A stretch of DNA of 64,000 bases from Croceitalea dokdonensis DOKDO 023 (GTDB lineage Bacteria > Bacteroidota > Bacteroidia > Flavobacteriales > Flavobacteriaceae), in assembly GCF_001306415.1 (NCBI RefSeq), contig NZ_LDJX01000009.1, forward strand, positions 1 to 64,000, written 5' to 3'. Shown in pieces: positions 50,759 to 59,417 of the stretch. The notes beneath the pieces are model-generated. The model worked only from the letters and a program-made list of their open reading frames with translations. It was not told where the DNA came from and searched no databases. The position numbers and the translations under genes are program-made. Every line of letters starts with the position of its first letter. Position 1 is the first letter of the stretch.

Positions 50759-52090
50759 TTACATTTGGGTAGGCTGCTTTGGCACACGTGTCAATAAATA
50801 CGCCCCAACCAAAAAGAATAGTCCCAAAAAAATGGTGCTGCTGCGCATACTTCCGGTGAGCTGCGCAATAAGTCCATACATTAGCGTACCAATGACGATA
50901 CCTATTTTTTCGGATACATCATAAAAGCTAAAAAAAGATGTGGTGTCCGTAGTGTCCGGTAAAAATTTGGAGTAAGTAGAGCGGGATAATGCCTGTATGC
51001 CCCCCATGACCAATCCAACCAAACCGGCAGCGATATAAAAATCGGTCGGTGTGATGACAAAGTATGCATAAATACATAACAACACCCAAAAGACGTTTAC
51101 AACAATCAATGTTTTAATGTTCCCAAAGCGTTCTGACGCCTTGGCGGTCACCGTGGCCCCTAATATGGCAACCACTTGTATGACCAAAATACTGACGATG
51201 AGGCCGGTGGTCCGCTCATTATCCGTTCCCCAATCTATTTCTTCCTCACCAAAATAAGTGGCAATCAACATAATGGTCTGTACAGCCATACTGTAGACAA
51301 AAAAAGCACCCAAATACCGTTTGAGCTGAATTTGGTTCCCGAGTTCTTTCCACACCCCCTGCAATTCTTTAAAACCGTTAAGTACAACGTTTTTTCGTTC
51401 TCCTTTACGCTTGTTGCCTTGGGGTAAATGTGCAAAGGTGTATTGGCTAAAAACCACCCACCAAATGCCAACGGTAACAAAGGAATACTTCATGGCTTTA
51501 ATTTCTGCGGCCTCTCCCCCGGCGTCAGTTATTCCAAATACCTCTGGTTTCATGACCATGGCCAAATTAAAAACCAATAAGATTACACTCCCAATATAGC
51601 CTAAAGAAAATCCTTTTGCACTTACAGCATCTTGCTGTTCTGGGTACGCTATATCTGGCAAATAGGAGTTATTGATGGCGAAGCTTACCCAAAAACCTAC
51701 CAGTCCAAAAAAATAACACGCCAGACCCAAGTAAATATGTTCCAGTGAAAACCAATAAAGTCCAATGCATGAGACTGCCCCTAGATAGCAGAAAAATTTT
51801 AAAAAAATCTTTTTATTGCCCAAATAATCGGCCACACCAGAAACCAAAGGGGTAACAACGGCAATACATACAAATGCGGCCGAGGTGGTATAACTGATCA
51901 AAGGTGCCCTGGCTATTTCGCCTCCAAAAACAGACACTTTTTCAATACCCGCCACCCTAAACAAAGCCCCATAAAAAATTGGGAACACGGCAGATGAAAT
52001 TACCAGGCTGTACACAGAATTTGCCCAATCATAAAAGGCCCAGGCGTTTAATAATTTCTTGCTTCCCTTAAGGGCGATTGTCTTTACCAT
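50759..52090 (-). CDS. MFS transporter, UMF1 (Atg22-like) family
   Basis: A 443-residue inner-membrane protein with 11-12 hydrophobic segments. The N-terminus KKLLNAWAFYDWANSVYSLV and the GLVMGGIQALSRSTYSKFLP motif are typical of the UMF1/Atg22-like MFS branch. The substrate is not known. It is isolated from its neighbours by a terminator upstream (52096-52131), so it should have its own promoter close to 52090. No consensus element was identified there. Confidence 0.88.
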   Translation of the reverse strand: MVKTIALKGSKKLLNAWAFYDWANSVYSLVISSAVFPIFYGALFRVAGIEKVSVFGGEIARAPLISYTTSAAFVCIAVVTPLVSGVADYLGNKKIFLKFFCYLGAVSCIGLYWFSLEHIYLGLACYFFGLVGFWVSFAINNSYLPDIAYPEQQDAVSAKGFSLGYIGSVILLVFNLAMVMKPEVFGITDAGGEAAEIKAMKYSFVTVGIWWVVFSQYTFAHLPQGNKRKGERKNVVLNGFKELQGVWKELGNQIQLKRYLGAFFVYSMAVQTIMLIATYFGEEEIDWGTDNERTTGLIVSILVIQVVAILGATVTAKASERFGNIKTLIVVNVFWVLLCIYAYFVITPTDFYIAAGLVGLVMGGIQALSRSTYSKFLPDTTDTTSFFSFYDVSEKIGIVIGTLMYGLIAQLTGSMRSSTIFLGLFFLVGAYLLTRVPKQPTQM

Positions 52091-52095
52091 GTCCT

Positions 52096-52131
52096 AAAAA
52101 TAGAAAAGCTGCCTTGATAAGCGCAGCTTTT
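52096..52131 (-). terminator. Rho-independent terminator after the M48 gene
   Basis: A perfect 9-bp stem AAAAGCTGC / GCAGCTTTT with a 10-base loop, 23 bp after the protease stop, followed on the minus strand by a T-rich run. Confidence 0.75.
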
Positions 52132-52153
52132 CCCAATTTTAATGCTTGTATCG

Positions 52154-52963
52154 CTATTTAAAACTTGTTACCCCAAATTTGGCGGCTTCCTCTTTGGCCA
52201 AAGGCGCCCATTTGGTCAAGTTACTTATTCTAGTATCATTGGATGGGTGTGTGCTCATAAACTCTGGTGGTGCCTGACCTCCACTTTTGGCTTTCATACG
52301 TCTCCACAAATTGGCCGCCTCATCCGGATTGTATCCGGCAATAGCCATAATTTGTAATCCTATGCGGTCAGCTTCGGTTTCATGACTCCTACTAAAAGGC
52401 AGCATAACCCCTAATTGAGAACCAACGCCATAGGCCTGATTGAACATATTTCGGGTCCTGTCGTCTTGTATTGCTATATTTCCCGCAACGGCACCCAATT
52501 GCTGCAAGGTCCCAGCACTCATCCGTTGTGCACCATGGTCTGCCAACGCATGGGCCACCTCATGCCCCATGACCACGGCAACGCCAGTCTCATCTTGGCA
52601 AATAGGTAATATGCCTGTGTAAAAGACAATTTTACCACCCGGCATGCACCAAGCGTTCACAGTTTCATCATTAACCAATTTATACTCCCATTGGTAGTCC
52701 TTTAGATAGCCTGGAAAGCCGTTTGCATTTAACCAGGTTTCAGCCGCGGTTGCAATACGTTGCCCAACATTGGTTATCATACGTGCCTCATCTGTATCCG
52801 TAACTACATTGTTTTCATTCAAAAACTGATTGTACTGGGCAAAGGCGGTAGGGAACAATTGGGAATTCCCATAAAAGTTCAACATTTTTTTTCCAGTAAA
52901 GGGATTTGTCTTACAAGCGGCAATCGATAAAAAAAAGGCCACCGTTAAAATTATTCTTCTCAT
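52154..52963 (-). CDS. M48 family metalloprotease lipoprotein
   Basis: A 269-residue predicted lipoprotein. The signal ends with the IAAC lipobox (C17). HEVAH at 134-138 is the zinc motif, and a third ligand lies in HETEADRIG. The domain fits the M48C/Oma1-BepA-like peptidases that act on envelope proteins in quality control. Length is typical for a TPR-less form. It follows the GH31 gene by 37 bp on the same strand and ends at a terminator. Confidence 0.92.
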   Translation of the reverse strand: MRRIILTVAFFLSIAACKTNPFTGKKMLNFYGNSQLFPTAFAQYNQFLNENNVVTDTDEARMITNVGQRIATAAETWLNANGFPGYLKDYQWEYKLVNDETVNAWCMPGGKIVFYTGILPICQDETGVAVVMGHEVAHALADHGAQRMSAGTLQQLGAVAGNIAIQDDRTRNMFNQAYGVGSQLGVMLPFSRSHETEADRIGLQIMAIAGYNPDEAANLWRRMKAKSGGQAPPEFMSTHPSNDTRISNLTKWAPLAKEEAAKFGVTSFK

Positions 52964-53000
52964 TTTTTTTAGTGTTTAGTACTTCAAAATACGAAAAATA

Positions 53001-55400
53001 TTATTCTCCAAAAATATGTATCTCCGTAAAGTCCTTGCTCACTGTGATACTGTTCTTACCATCAAACTGCACATGATCTAAATCAACAAATTCATTATTG
53101 AATTCTATCTTGTTGATTTTAAACGGAAGACCATGAAATTGCATTTTGATGTTTTCATAGGGAGTTGTATAAGATCCATCCTTAAACTGTTGCATAATGA
53201 GCTCGGTATCCTTACCTCTTAAGCGAAACCTGCGCAGGCTAAACCTTCCTTTTTTATAGTCATACCCTTCTTGTTGGTCTTCGTAGACCACGGAAGTTTC
53301 CACACCTTCCTTAAAGTATACATCAATTTTGAGTTCTTCAATCTTTTTCTCCCCAACATACTGTTGGACGGGGTACTTAGGAATCATGGCACCCTCTTTT
53401 ACAAATAGCGGAATTTTATCAATATCTGCGGACACCCATTTTTCTATGCCACCATCTACAACTTCCTCCGTCCAATAGTTATACCATTTTCCCCTGGGAA
53501 TATACATACGCCTACCCTTAGCATTTGGCTCTTGAACCGGACACACCAAAATCTGTTCCCCAAATAAAAACTCATCTGTCCTAAAATGGGTCTGTGAATC
53601 TTCTTGGTCATAATATACCAAAGATTGTAACATGGGTAACCCGTCCTTGACATACCTGTAGAACATGGTATACAAATAGGGCAATAGCTGATATCTTAGT
53701 TCTATGTACTTTCTAACGATATTTGTGACTTCATCACCAAATGACCAAGGCTCCTGGTCACCGTGGTCACCACTGGAATGTACCCTACAGAACGGATGAA
53801 AAATCCCTAATTGAATCCAACGGGCAAACAATTCTCCATTGGGCTGTTCTGCAAACCCTCCAATATCCGACCCTACAAAAGAGTAGCCACTCATGCACAT
53901 ACGCTGCATTTGTACATTTGCAATCCAAAGATGCTCCCAAGTCGCTACGTTGTCACCTGTCCAAGTAGAGGCATACCGCTGGGTTCCGGAGTAGGCGGCC
54001 CTAGTTAGCACAAATGGACGTTTTGGAAAACTGAATTTTTTAATCCCATCATAGGTGGCGCGTACCATTTGCATCCCATAAATATTATGGGCCTTTCTAT
54101 GACTGCATGGATTGCCGTCATAATCATGCCTTACGTCCAAGTTGGCCGTTTTGGTGGGTACTTCCATAATGGCAGGTTCGTTCATATCGTTCCAAACACC
54201 GTGCACCCCCATTTCTGCAATCATTTCTTTGTAGAGCCCGCCCCACCATTCCCGTACCTCAGGATTGGTAAAATCCGGAAACTTACATTCTCCTGGCCAA
54301 ACCTTGCCCTTAAAATGGGGGCCATCTGCCCTTCTACAGAAATATCCCTTCTCCATGGCTTCCTGGTATACCCAATAATCCCTATCAATTTTAATTCCAG
54401 GGTCTATCATGGTTACGGTTTTAAACCCGTCCTCATAAAGCTCATCAATCATTTTCTTGGGGTCTGGAAAACGCCTATTGTTCCAAGTAAAACAACGAAA
54501 ACCTTCCATGTAGTCTATATCCAAGTAAATGGCGTCACATGGAATTTTGAGTTCCCTAAAGGTATTGGCGATCTTCTTCACCTTTTTTTCGGGATAGTAG
54601 CTCCATTTGGATTGATGAAAGCCCAATGCCCATAAGGGGGGAAGTTCTGGAACACCGGTAAGATTGGTGTATGCTTCGACCACCTGCGATATTTTTGGGC
54701 CGTAAAAGAAATAATAGTTCATTTCGCCCCCATCTGCCCAAAAACTCGTCACATTTCTTTTTTCATGGGCAAAATCAAAATACGTGCTAAAGGAATTATC
54801 AAAAAAGATACCATAGGCCATATCATTCTGTAGGCCGATATAAAAAGGAATTGACTTATACAGTGGTTCCTGGTCTTTACCGTAGGCATAAGAATCCGTA
54901 GCCCAATTGTTCACCCTTTTTCCCTTTAAGTTGGAGTGGGAAGATTTGTCCCCCATACCGTAGTAGCTCTCGCCAGATTGGGTAACCTTACTCATTTTTA
55001 CGATATTACCACCGTAATCAAAATTCTCCTCCCAATGAAAACCGGATTCGTCCTCAATAATCACCATATCCTCTAGAGTGGTGATATATGTTTTTAAATT
55101 CACTTTGCTGATATGCACCCTTACCTTAGAGGTCTGCACAACATATTTGGACTTCTCATCCAACACTTCCAGTTCATTGTAACCCGTATTGACGTCCTCA
55201 CTAATGGCATATGAAAAATCTGGTTCAAAAGCATGTTCCGTAGCGTACCTAAACCTTATGGCGCTATCCCTTAAAACGGTAATCTGAAGAATTACCCCAT
55301 TTTGGGTGGTAAAATATATCTTGTCATTATCCTGCTTAAATTCTATGATTTGGTTAGGATACTGGTTACCGTATTTTGATAGTTCTGTATTGGTGATCAT
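53001..55400 (-). CDS. GH31 alpha-glucosidase
   Basis: A 799-residue glycoside hydrolase releasing alpha-linked glucose (or related sugars) from non-reducing ends. The N-terminal beta-sandwich spans about 1-235. The catalytic barrel has IPCDAIYLDIDYMEG, the nucleophile in GVWNDMNEPA, the acid/base Asp in TWTGDN, and SDIGGF. C-terminal beta domains follow. No signal peptide is seen, so it acts in the cytosol. It lies 96 bp after glgB, suggesting glycogen or maltooligosaccharide turnover. Substrate linkage cannot be read from the sequence. Confidence 0.94.
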   Translation of the reverse strand: MITNTELSKYGNQYPNQIIEFKQDNDKIYFTTQNGVILQITVLRDSAIRFRYATEHAFEPDFSYAISEDVNTGYNELEVLDEKSKYVVQTSKVRVHISKVNLKTYITTLEDMVIIEDESGFHWEENFDYGGNIVKMSKVTQSGESYYGMGDKSSHSNLKGKRVNNWATDSYAYGKDQEPLYKSIPFYIGLQNDMAYGIFFDNSFSTYFDFAHEKRNVTSFWADGGEMNYYFFYGPKISQVVEAYTNLTGVPELPPLWALGFHQSKWSYYPEKKVKKIANTFRELKIPCDAIYLDIDYMEGFRCFTWNNRRFPDPKKMIDELYEDGFKTVTMIDPGIKIDRDYWVYQEAMEKGYFCRRADGPHFKGKVWPGECKFPDFTNPEVREWWGGLYKEMIAEMGVHGVWNDMNEPAIMEVPTKTANLDVRHDYDGNPCSHRKAHNIYGMQMVRATYDGIKKFSFPKRPFVLTRAAYSGTQRYASTWTGDNVATWEHLWIANVQMQRMCMSGYSFVGSDIGGFAEQPNGELFARWIQLGIFHPFCRVHSSGDHGDQEPWSFGDEVTNIVRKYIELRYQLLPYLYTMFYRYVKDGLPMLQSLVYYDQEDSQTHFRTDEFLFGEQILVCPVQEPNAKGRRMYIPRGKWYNYWTEEVVDGGIEKWVSADIDKIPLFVKEGAMIPKYPVQQYVGEKKIEELKIDVYFKEGVETSVVYEDQQEGYDYKKGRFSLRRFRLRGKDTELIMQQFKDGSYTTPYENIKMQFHGLPFKINKIEFNNEFVDLDHVQFDGKNSITVSKDFTEIHIFGE

Positions 55401-55496
55401 AGCTGAAAATTTTGGTCAAACAAAAAAAGCATATTAAACCGAGACTAAAAAGCTTGGTACTGCATCAAAAGGAACTATAACGTTTTAGGCCCAATT

Positions 55497-57392
55497 TTAT
55501 TTATAAATAAGTACGGAAAGTGGTGGAATGGTGAGCTCAATGGACCGTTCCCTCCCGTTCCATGGCTTATCTGAAGGTTTTACCGTTTTTTTACCAATAC
55601 CACTACCGGCATATTTTTTGTCATCACTGTTAAAAATACACCTTAACTGTTTTGATGTTGGGACACCAATGCGATACTTTTCCCGAGGTACTGGGGTAAA
55701 ATTGCCGATAACGATAAGGTCATCCTTAGGGTCATTTCCTTTTCTAATGTAGGTCATCACGGAATTTTCATGGTCGTTGTAGGAAATCCACTCAAAACCT
55801 TCTGGACTAAATTGCTTTTGGTAGAGCGCCGGCTCTCCCTTATATATGGCATTTAAATCTTGGATGGTCTTCTGTATACCAGAGTGGAAATCATAGTTGG
55901 TTAAATGCCAATCCAGACTTTGTTCAAAGTTCCACTCTGACGTCTGCCCAAATTCCCCTCCCATAAAAACAAGGTTTGCTCCGGGATGTGTGAACATATA
56001 ACCAAATAGAACCCGCAAATTGGCAAAGCGCTGCCATTCATCACCCGGCATTCGGTATACCAGGGATTTTTTGCCATAGACTACTTCATCATGCGAAAAA
56101 GGCAGCATAAAGTTTTCAGTAAAGGCGTAGGTCATGCTAAAGGTAAGGTCGTTTTGATGGTGCTTACGGTAGATAGGTTCTTTTTTAAAGTATTCCAAGG
56201 TGTCATGCATCCATCCCATCATCCACTTCATCCCAAATCCGAGTCCTCCAAAATGTACGGGCTTAGAAACCCCTGTAAAGGCGGTAGATTCTTCGGCTAT
56301 GGTTTGTACGCCACTAAAACTGGCATACACCTCTTGGTTCATCTCCCTAATAAAGGACATGGCTTCCAAATTCTCATTATTTCCGTACATGTTGGGCTCC
56401 CATTCGCCATCTTCCCTGGAATAATCCAAATAAAGCATGGAAGCAACAGCATCTACCCGCAGACCATCTACGTGAAATTGGTCTAACCAAAAAATGGCAT
56501 TACTGATGAGAAATGCCCTGACCTCGTTCCTACCGTAATTAAAAATTAGGCTTTTCCAGTCTGGGTGATACCCCTTGCGCCTGTCCGGATGCTCATATAG
56601 ATGGGAGCCATCAAAATAACCAAGGCCATGGGCATCTTCTGGAAAGTGGGAAGGAACCCAATCCAAAATAATACCTATACCCGCCTGATGGAATTTATCT
56701 ACCAATAGCTTAAAATCCTCTGGTTTTCCAAATCTTGAAGTTGGGGCAAAATACCCCGTAAGTTGGTACCCCCAAGAAGGATCGTAGGGAAATTCCATTA
56801 TTGGCATTAATTCAATATGCGTAAAACCCATTTTTTTGACATAGGCCACTAAATCCTCCGCAAGTTCCGCGTAGGATAAAAATTCATTGGCCGCATTCCT
56901 TTTCCATGATCCAAGATGCACCTCATAAACGGAATAAGGTTGGTCCAAGGCGTTATGTTTCTCACGTGTTTCCATCCAATCCCTGTCCTTCCAATCATAG
57001 GCGGCCTCCCAAACCACAGAAGCGGTTTTAGGTGGATGTTCGCAATAGCGCGCAAATGGATCCGCCTTCTCCGTGACTATATCGTTGTTGTTGGAAACAA
57101 TTTTGTACTTATAAATTTCACCTTGCCCCACAGCAGGTATAAAACCTTCCCAGATTCCAGAACTGTCCCACCGTACGTTAAGTTTGTGGGCAATATCATC
57201 CCACCCATTAAAATTACCGACCACTGCAACAGATTTGGCCGTAGGTGCCCATACCGCAAAATAGGTGCCTGCTACACCATTGACCTCCGTTGGGTGGGAT
57301 CCCAACTTATCGTACAAACGAAAATGCTTTCCAGATTTGAATAGATTGATATCAAACTCTGAAAAAAAACTGTGCGGAATTACTGAAGACAT
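55497..57392 (-). CDS. glgB: 1,4-alpha-glucan branching enzyme (GH13)
   Basis: A 631-residue glycogen branching enzyme. CBM48 is at about 20-110 (YFAVWAPTAKSVAVVGNFNGW). The GH13 barrel has ILDWVPSHFPEDAHGL, the nucleophile in GLRVDAVASMLYLDY, the acid in IAEEST, and the transition-state Asp in FSHDEV. A C-terminal beta domain ends PPLSVLIYK. Length fits group-1 enzymes lacking a long N-terminal extension. GH31 lies downstream on the same strand. glgA, glgC and glgP are not in this window. Confidence 0.96.
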   Translation of the reverse strand: MSSVIPHSFFSEFDINLFKSGKHFRLYDKLGSHPTEVNGVAGTYFAVWAPTAKSVAVVGNFNGWDDIAHKLNVRWDSSGIWEGFIPAVGQGEIYKYKIVSNNNDIVTEKADPFARYCEHPPKTASVVWEAAYDWKDRDWMETREKHNALDQPYSVYEVHLGSWKRNAANEFLSYAELAEDLVAYVKKMGFTHIELMPIMEFPYDPSWGYQLTGYFAPTSRFGKPEDFKLLVDKFHQAGIGIILDWVPSHFPEDAHGLGYFDGSHLYEHPDRRKGYHPDWKSLIFNYGRNEVRAFLISNAIFWLDQFHVDGLRVDAVASMLYLDYSREDGEWEPNMYGNNENLEAMSFIREMNQEVYASFSGVQTIAEESTAFTGVSKPVHFGGLGFGMKWMMGWMHDTLEYFKKEPIYRKHHQNDLTFSMTYAFTENFMLPFSHDEVVYGKKSLVYRMPGDEWQRFANLRVLFGYMFTHPGANLVFMGGEFGQTSEWNFEQSLDWHLTNYDFHSGIQKTIQDLNAIYKGEPALYQKQFSPEGFEWISYNDHENSVMTYIRKGNDPKDDLIVIGNFTPVPREKYRIGVPTSKQLRCIFNSDDKKYAGSGIGKKTVKPSDKPWNGRERSIELTIPPLSVLIYK

Positions 57393-57507
57393 AGCTTTAA
57401 AATTATGTAAGGTGCAATATTACCATTCTTTGCACAAGTTATAGAAAATGTGATGTTTCTTTTAAAAAAATCTCCGAAACAAAATAAATGGAACGCTTTT
57501 TGGTTGA

Positions 57508-57521
57508 TGTATGAACATACA
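57508..57521. promoter_or_regulatory. Palindrome upstream of the collagen-like lipoprotein gene
   Basis: TGTATG-AA-CATACA is a perfect 14-bp dyad, 27 bp before the ATG at 57548 and in the divergent gap with glgB. It could be an operator for either gene. No regulator gene is adjacent. Confidence 0.35.
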
Positions 57522-57547
57522 ACGATAAATCACTAAATCTGTATACT

Positions 57548-58117
57548 ATGAAAACCATAAAATTAATTTCTAGCTTATTTTCAATTGTACTACTGTTCTC
57601 TTGCACAGGTCCCCAAGGCCCTCCTGGATTTGATGGATTGGATGGAAGAGATGGATTAAATGGCCTTGATGGCGTTAACATACTTGGCCAAGTGGTAGAG
57701 GTGGAAGGAACCTTTAGCGATGCCAACGATTATTCCATCTTCTTTGAATTCCCTGAGAGTATAGAAGTGTTTGAATCAGACCTGGTATTGGTTTACCTCC
57801 TTTTTGAGTCGGTTGATGATCCTGAAGGTGGTGCACCAATAGACGTATGGCGTTTATTGCCGCAGACCCGAATTTTAGATCAGGGCTTGTTGCAGTACAA
57901 CTATGACCACACCTTTTTAGACGTCAATATTTTTTTGGAATCCGATTTTGATCTCAGTACACTGCCAGCAGGGGATACGGACAACCAAGTATTTAGAATT
58001 GCAGTGGTACCCGCAGATTTTGGTACCAATGGAACTATTGACGTTAACAATTTAGATGAGGTGATGGGAGCCCTAAAACTAGATTTCAATAGTGTAGAAA
58101 AAATAGGTTTGGATTAA
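57548..58117 (+). CDS. Collagen-like lipoprotein
   Basis: A 189-residue predicted lipoprotein. The signal ends LLFSC (C19). It is followed directly by about eight Gly-x-y triplets (GPQGPPGFDGLDGRDG and on). The remaining 140 residues are acidic and beta-rich (FFEFPESIEVFESDLVLVYLL). Flavobacterial proteins of this layout are annotated as collagen-like, and the C-terminal domain has no name I recognise. The short Gly-x-y run could trimerise or simply be a linker. A strong terminator follows. Confidence 0.85.
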   Translation: MKTIKLISSLFSIVLLFSCTGPQGPPGFDGLDGRDGLNGLDGVNILGQVVEVEGTFSDANDYSIFFEFPESIEVFESDLVLVYLLFESVDDPEGGAPIDVWRLLPQTRILDQGLLQYNYDHTFLDVNIFLESDFDLSTLPAGDTDNQVFRIAVVPADFGTNGTIDVNNLDEVMGALKLDFNSVEKIGLD

Positions 58118-58174
58118 CATATTGGTTCATACTTCCAATGGCGGTTGTTGAATCAAATCTTATAAGTACGTTAA

Positions 58175-58205
58175 AAACCCATTTCTCACCGAAATGGGTT
58201 TTTAT
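58175..58205 (+). terminator. Rho-independent terminator
   Basis: An 11-bp stem AAACCCATTTC / GAAATGGGTTT with a 5-base loop and a T-rich tail, ending the collagen-like lipoprotein transcript. Confidence 0.88.
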
Positions 58206-58212
58206 TTTACAC

Positions 58213-58220
58213 TAATTTTG
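58213..58220 (+). promoter_or_regulatory. -7 element for the msrB pair
   Basis: TAATTTTG matches TAnnTTTG, 33 bp before the ATG at 58254 and just after the preceding terminator. Confidence 0.5.
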
Positions 58221-58253
58221 AAAGGAATCTAAAAACTTACAGACCATACGGCT

Positions 58254-58754
58254 ATGAAAAAGTACGGATTATTATTGACCCTTGTGACCTTGGTAGCTTG
58301 CCAGGGCACCTCTCAAAAGAACAATACCGCCCAGGCCAGCAATACGGAGGATAACGTGTTCTCAGTGACCAAGACAGATGAAGAATGGCGGAAGGAACTA
58401 ACCGAAATGGAATACTATGTACTAAGAAAGGCAGCAACAGAAAACGCCTTTAGCAGTGACTTACTCAACAATAAGGAAAAGGGGACCTACGTCTGCGCGG
58501 GTTGTGCAACCCCACTGTTTAGAAGTGAGAACAAATTTAAATCTGGCACAGGTTGGCCATCCTTTGACCAAGAAATTGAAGGTAACGTTGCCTATGATGT
58601 AGATTATAAGATAGGTTATGCCAGAACGGAAGAGCACTGCGCTACTTGTGGCGGGCATTTGGGACATGTTTTTAATGATGGGCCTAGCGAAACCACGGGA
58701 AAAAGACACTGCATCAATGGGGTTGCCCTGGATTTTGTTCCAGATGAACAATAA
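58254..58754 (+). CDS. msrB: Lipoprotein methionine-R-sulfoxide reductase
   Basis: A 166-residue MsrB reducing R-methionine sulfoxide, here exported. The signal ends with a VAC lipobox (C16), then a Ser/Asn-rich linker. The MsrB domain has zinc cysteines in CAGC and [23 protein letters not shown], and the catalytic Cys in RHCINGVALDF. It stands 93 bp before a second, signal-less msrB. The pair gives one envelope and one cytosolic enzyme. The electron donor for the envelope form is not encoded nearby. Confidence 0.93.
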   Translation: MKKYGLLLTLVTLVACQGTSQKNNTAQASNTEDNVFSVTKTDEEWRKELTEMEYYVLRKAATENAFSSDLLNNKEKGTYVCAGCATPLFRSENKFKSGTGWPSFDQEIEGNVAYDVDYKIGYARTEEHCATCGGHLGHVFNDGPSETTGKRHCINGVALDFVPDEQ

Positions 58755-58847
58755 ATAAAATAGAAAGTTGGCGATAATACGTGTTGGGCAAGATAGGCCA
58801 ACAAGGTATCACCGCGATACTTCAAAAACCAAACACAGAGCTAGAAA

Positions 58848-59255
58848 ATGAGTACCTACGGAGTTGAAAAAAGCGAAGAAACCTGGAAAAAAGAGCTTTC
58901 CGCAGAAGAATACTATGTTTTGCGCCAAAAAGGCACGGAAAGGCCCCATACGGGAAAATTCAACCTTCATTTTGAGAAGGGTGATTACCATTGTAAAGCC
59001 TGCAACGCCAAACTATTTGAAAGTGAGCATAAATTTGAAAGTGGCTGTGGTTGGCCTTCCTTTGATGAGGCGGTGCCCGGTGCCATTGAGTATATCAAGG
59101 ACACTAGCCATGGTATGATACGGACAGAAACCGTCTGTGCCAATTGTGGAAGCCATTTAGGCCATGTTTTCAATGATGGACCACGGGAAACCACCGGGCA
59201 ACGCTACTGCATCAACTCTGTAAGCATCGATTTTGATGCCAAGACCAGTGGATAG
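58848..59255 (+). CDS. msrB: Cytosolic peptide-methionine (R)-S-oxide reductase
   Basis: A 135-residue MsrB without a signal peptide. Zinc cysteines are in CKAC and [14 protein letters not shown] is the substrate block, [12 protein letters not shown] follows, and the catalytic Cys is in [12 protein letters not shown]. Length equals E. coli MsrB. It is a tandem paralogue of the lipoprotein form upstream and is probably cotranscribed with it. Confidence 0.95.
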   Translation: MSTYGVEKSEETWKKELSAEEYYVLRQKGTERPHTGKFNLHFEKGDYHCKACNAKLFESEHKFESGCGWPSFDEAVPGAIEYIKDTSHGMIRTETVCANCGSHLGHVFNDGPRETTGQRYCINSVSIDFDAKTSG

Positions 59256-59352
59256 TATTAAAGCCGCGTCGTACTTTTTTAAGTAAAAACAGCGTCACAA
59301 GTGTAGGTTAAATTGTGATATGTCTGGTAACAAGTTCTACCCCTAGGTTCTA

Positions 59353-59385
59353 TTTGTTTATTGCTGATAGAATTTCGTATTTTTG
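59353..59385 (+). promoter_or_regulatory. Promoter of lpdA (-33 and -7)
   Basis: TTTG, 21 bases, TATTTTTG is a full Bacteroidota promoter match. The -7 element ends 32 bp before the ATG at 59418. Confidence 0.65.
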
Positions 59386-59417
59386 CACCTCGTTTTACGC
59401 AACTAAAATCTAGATAA

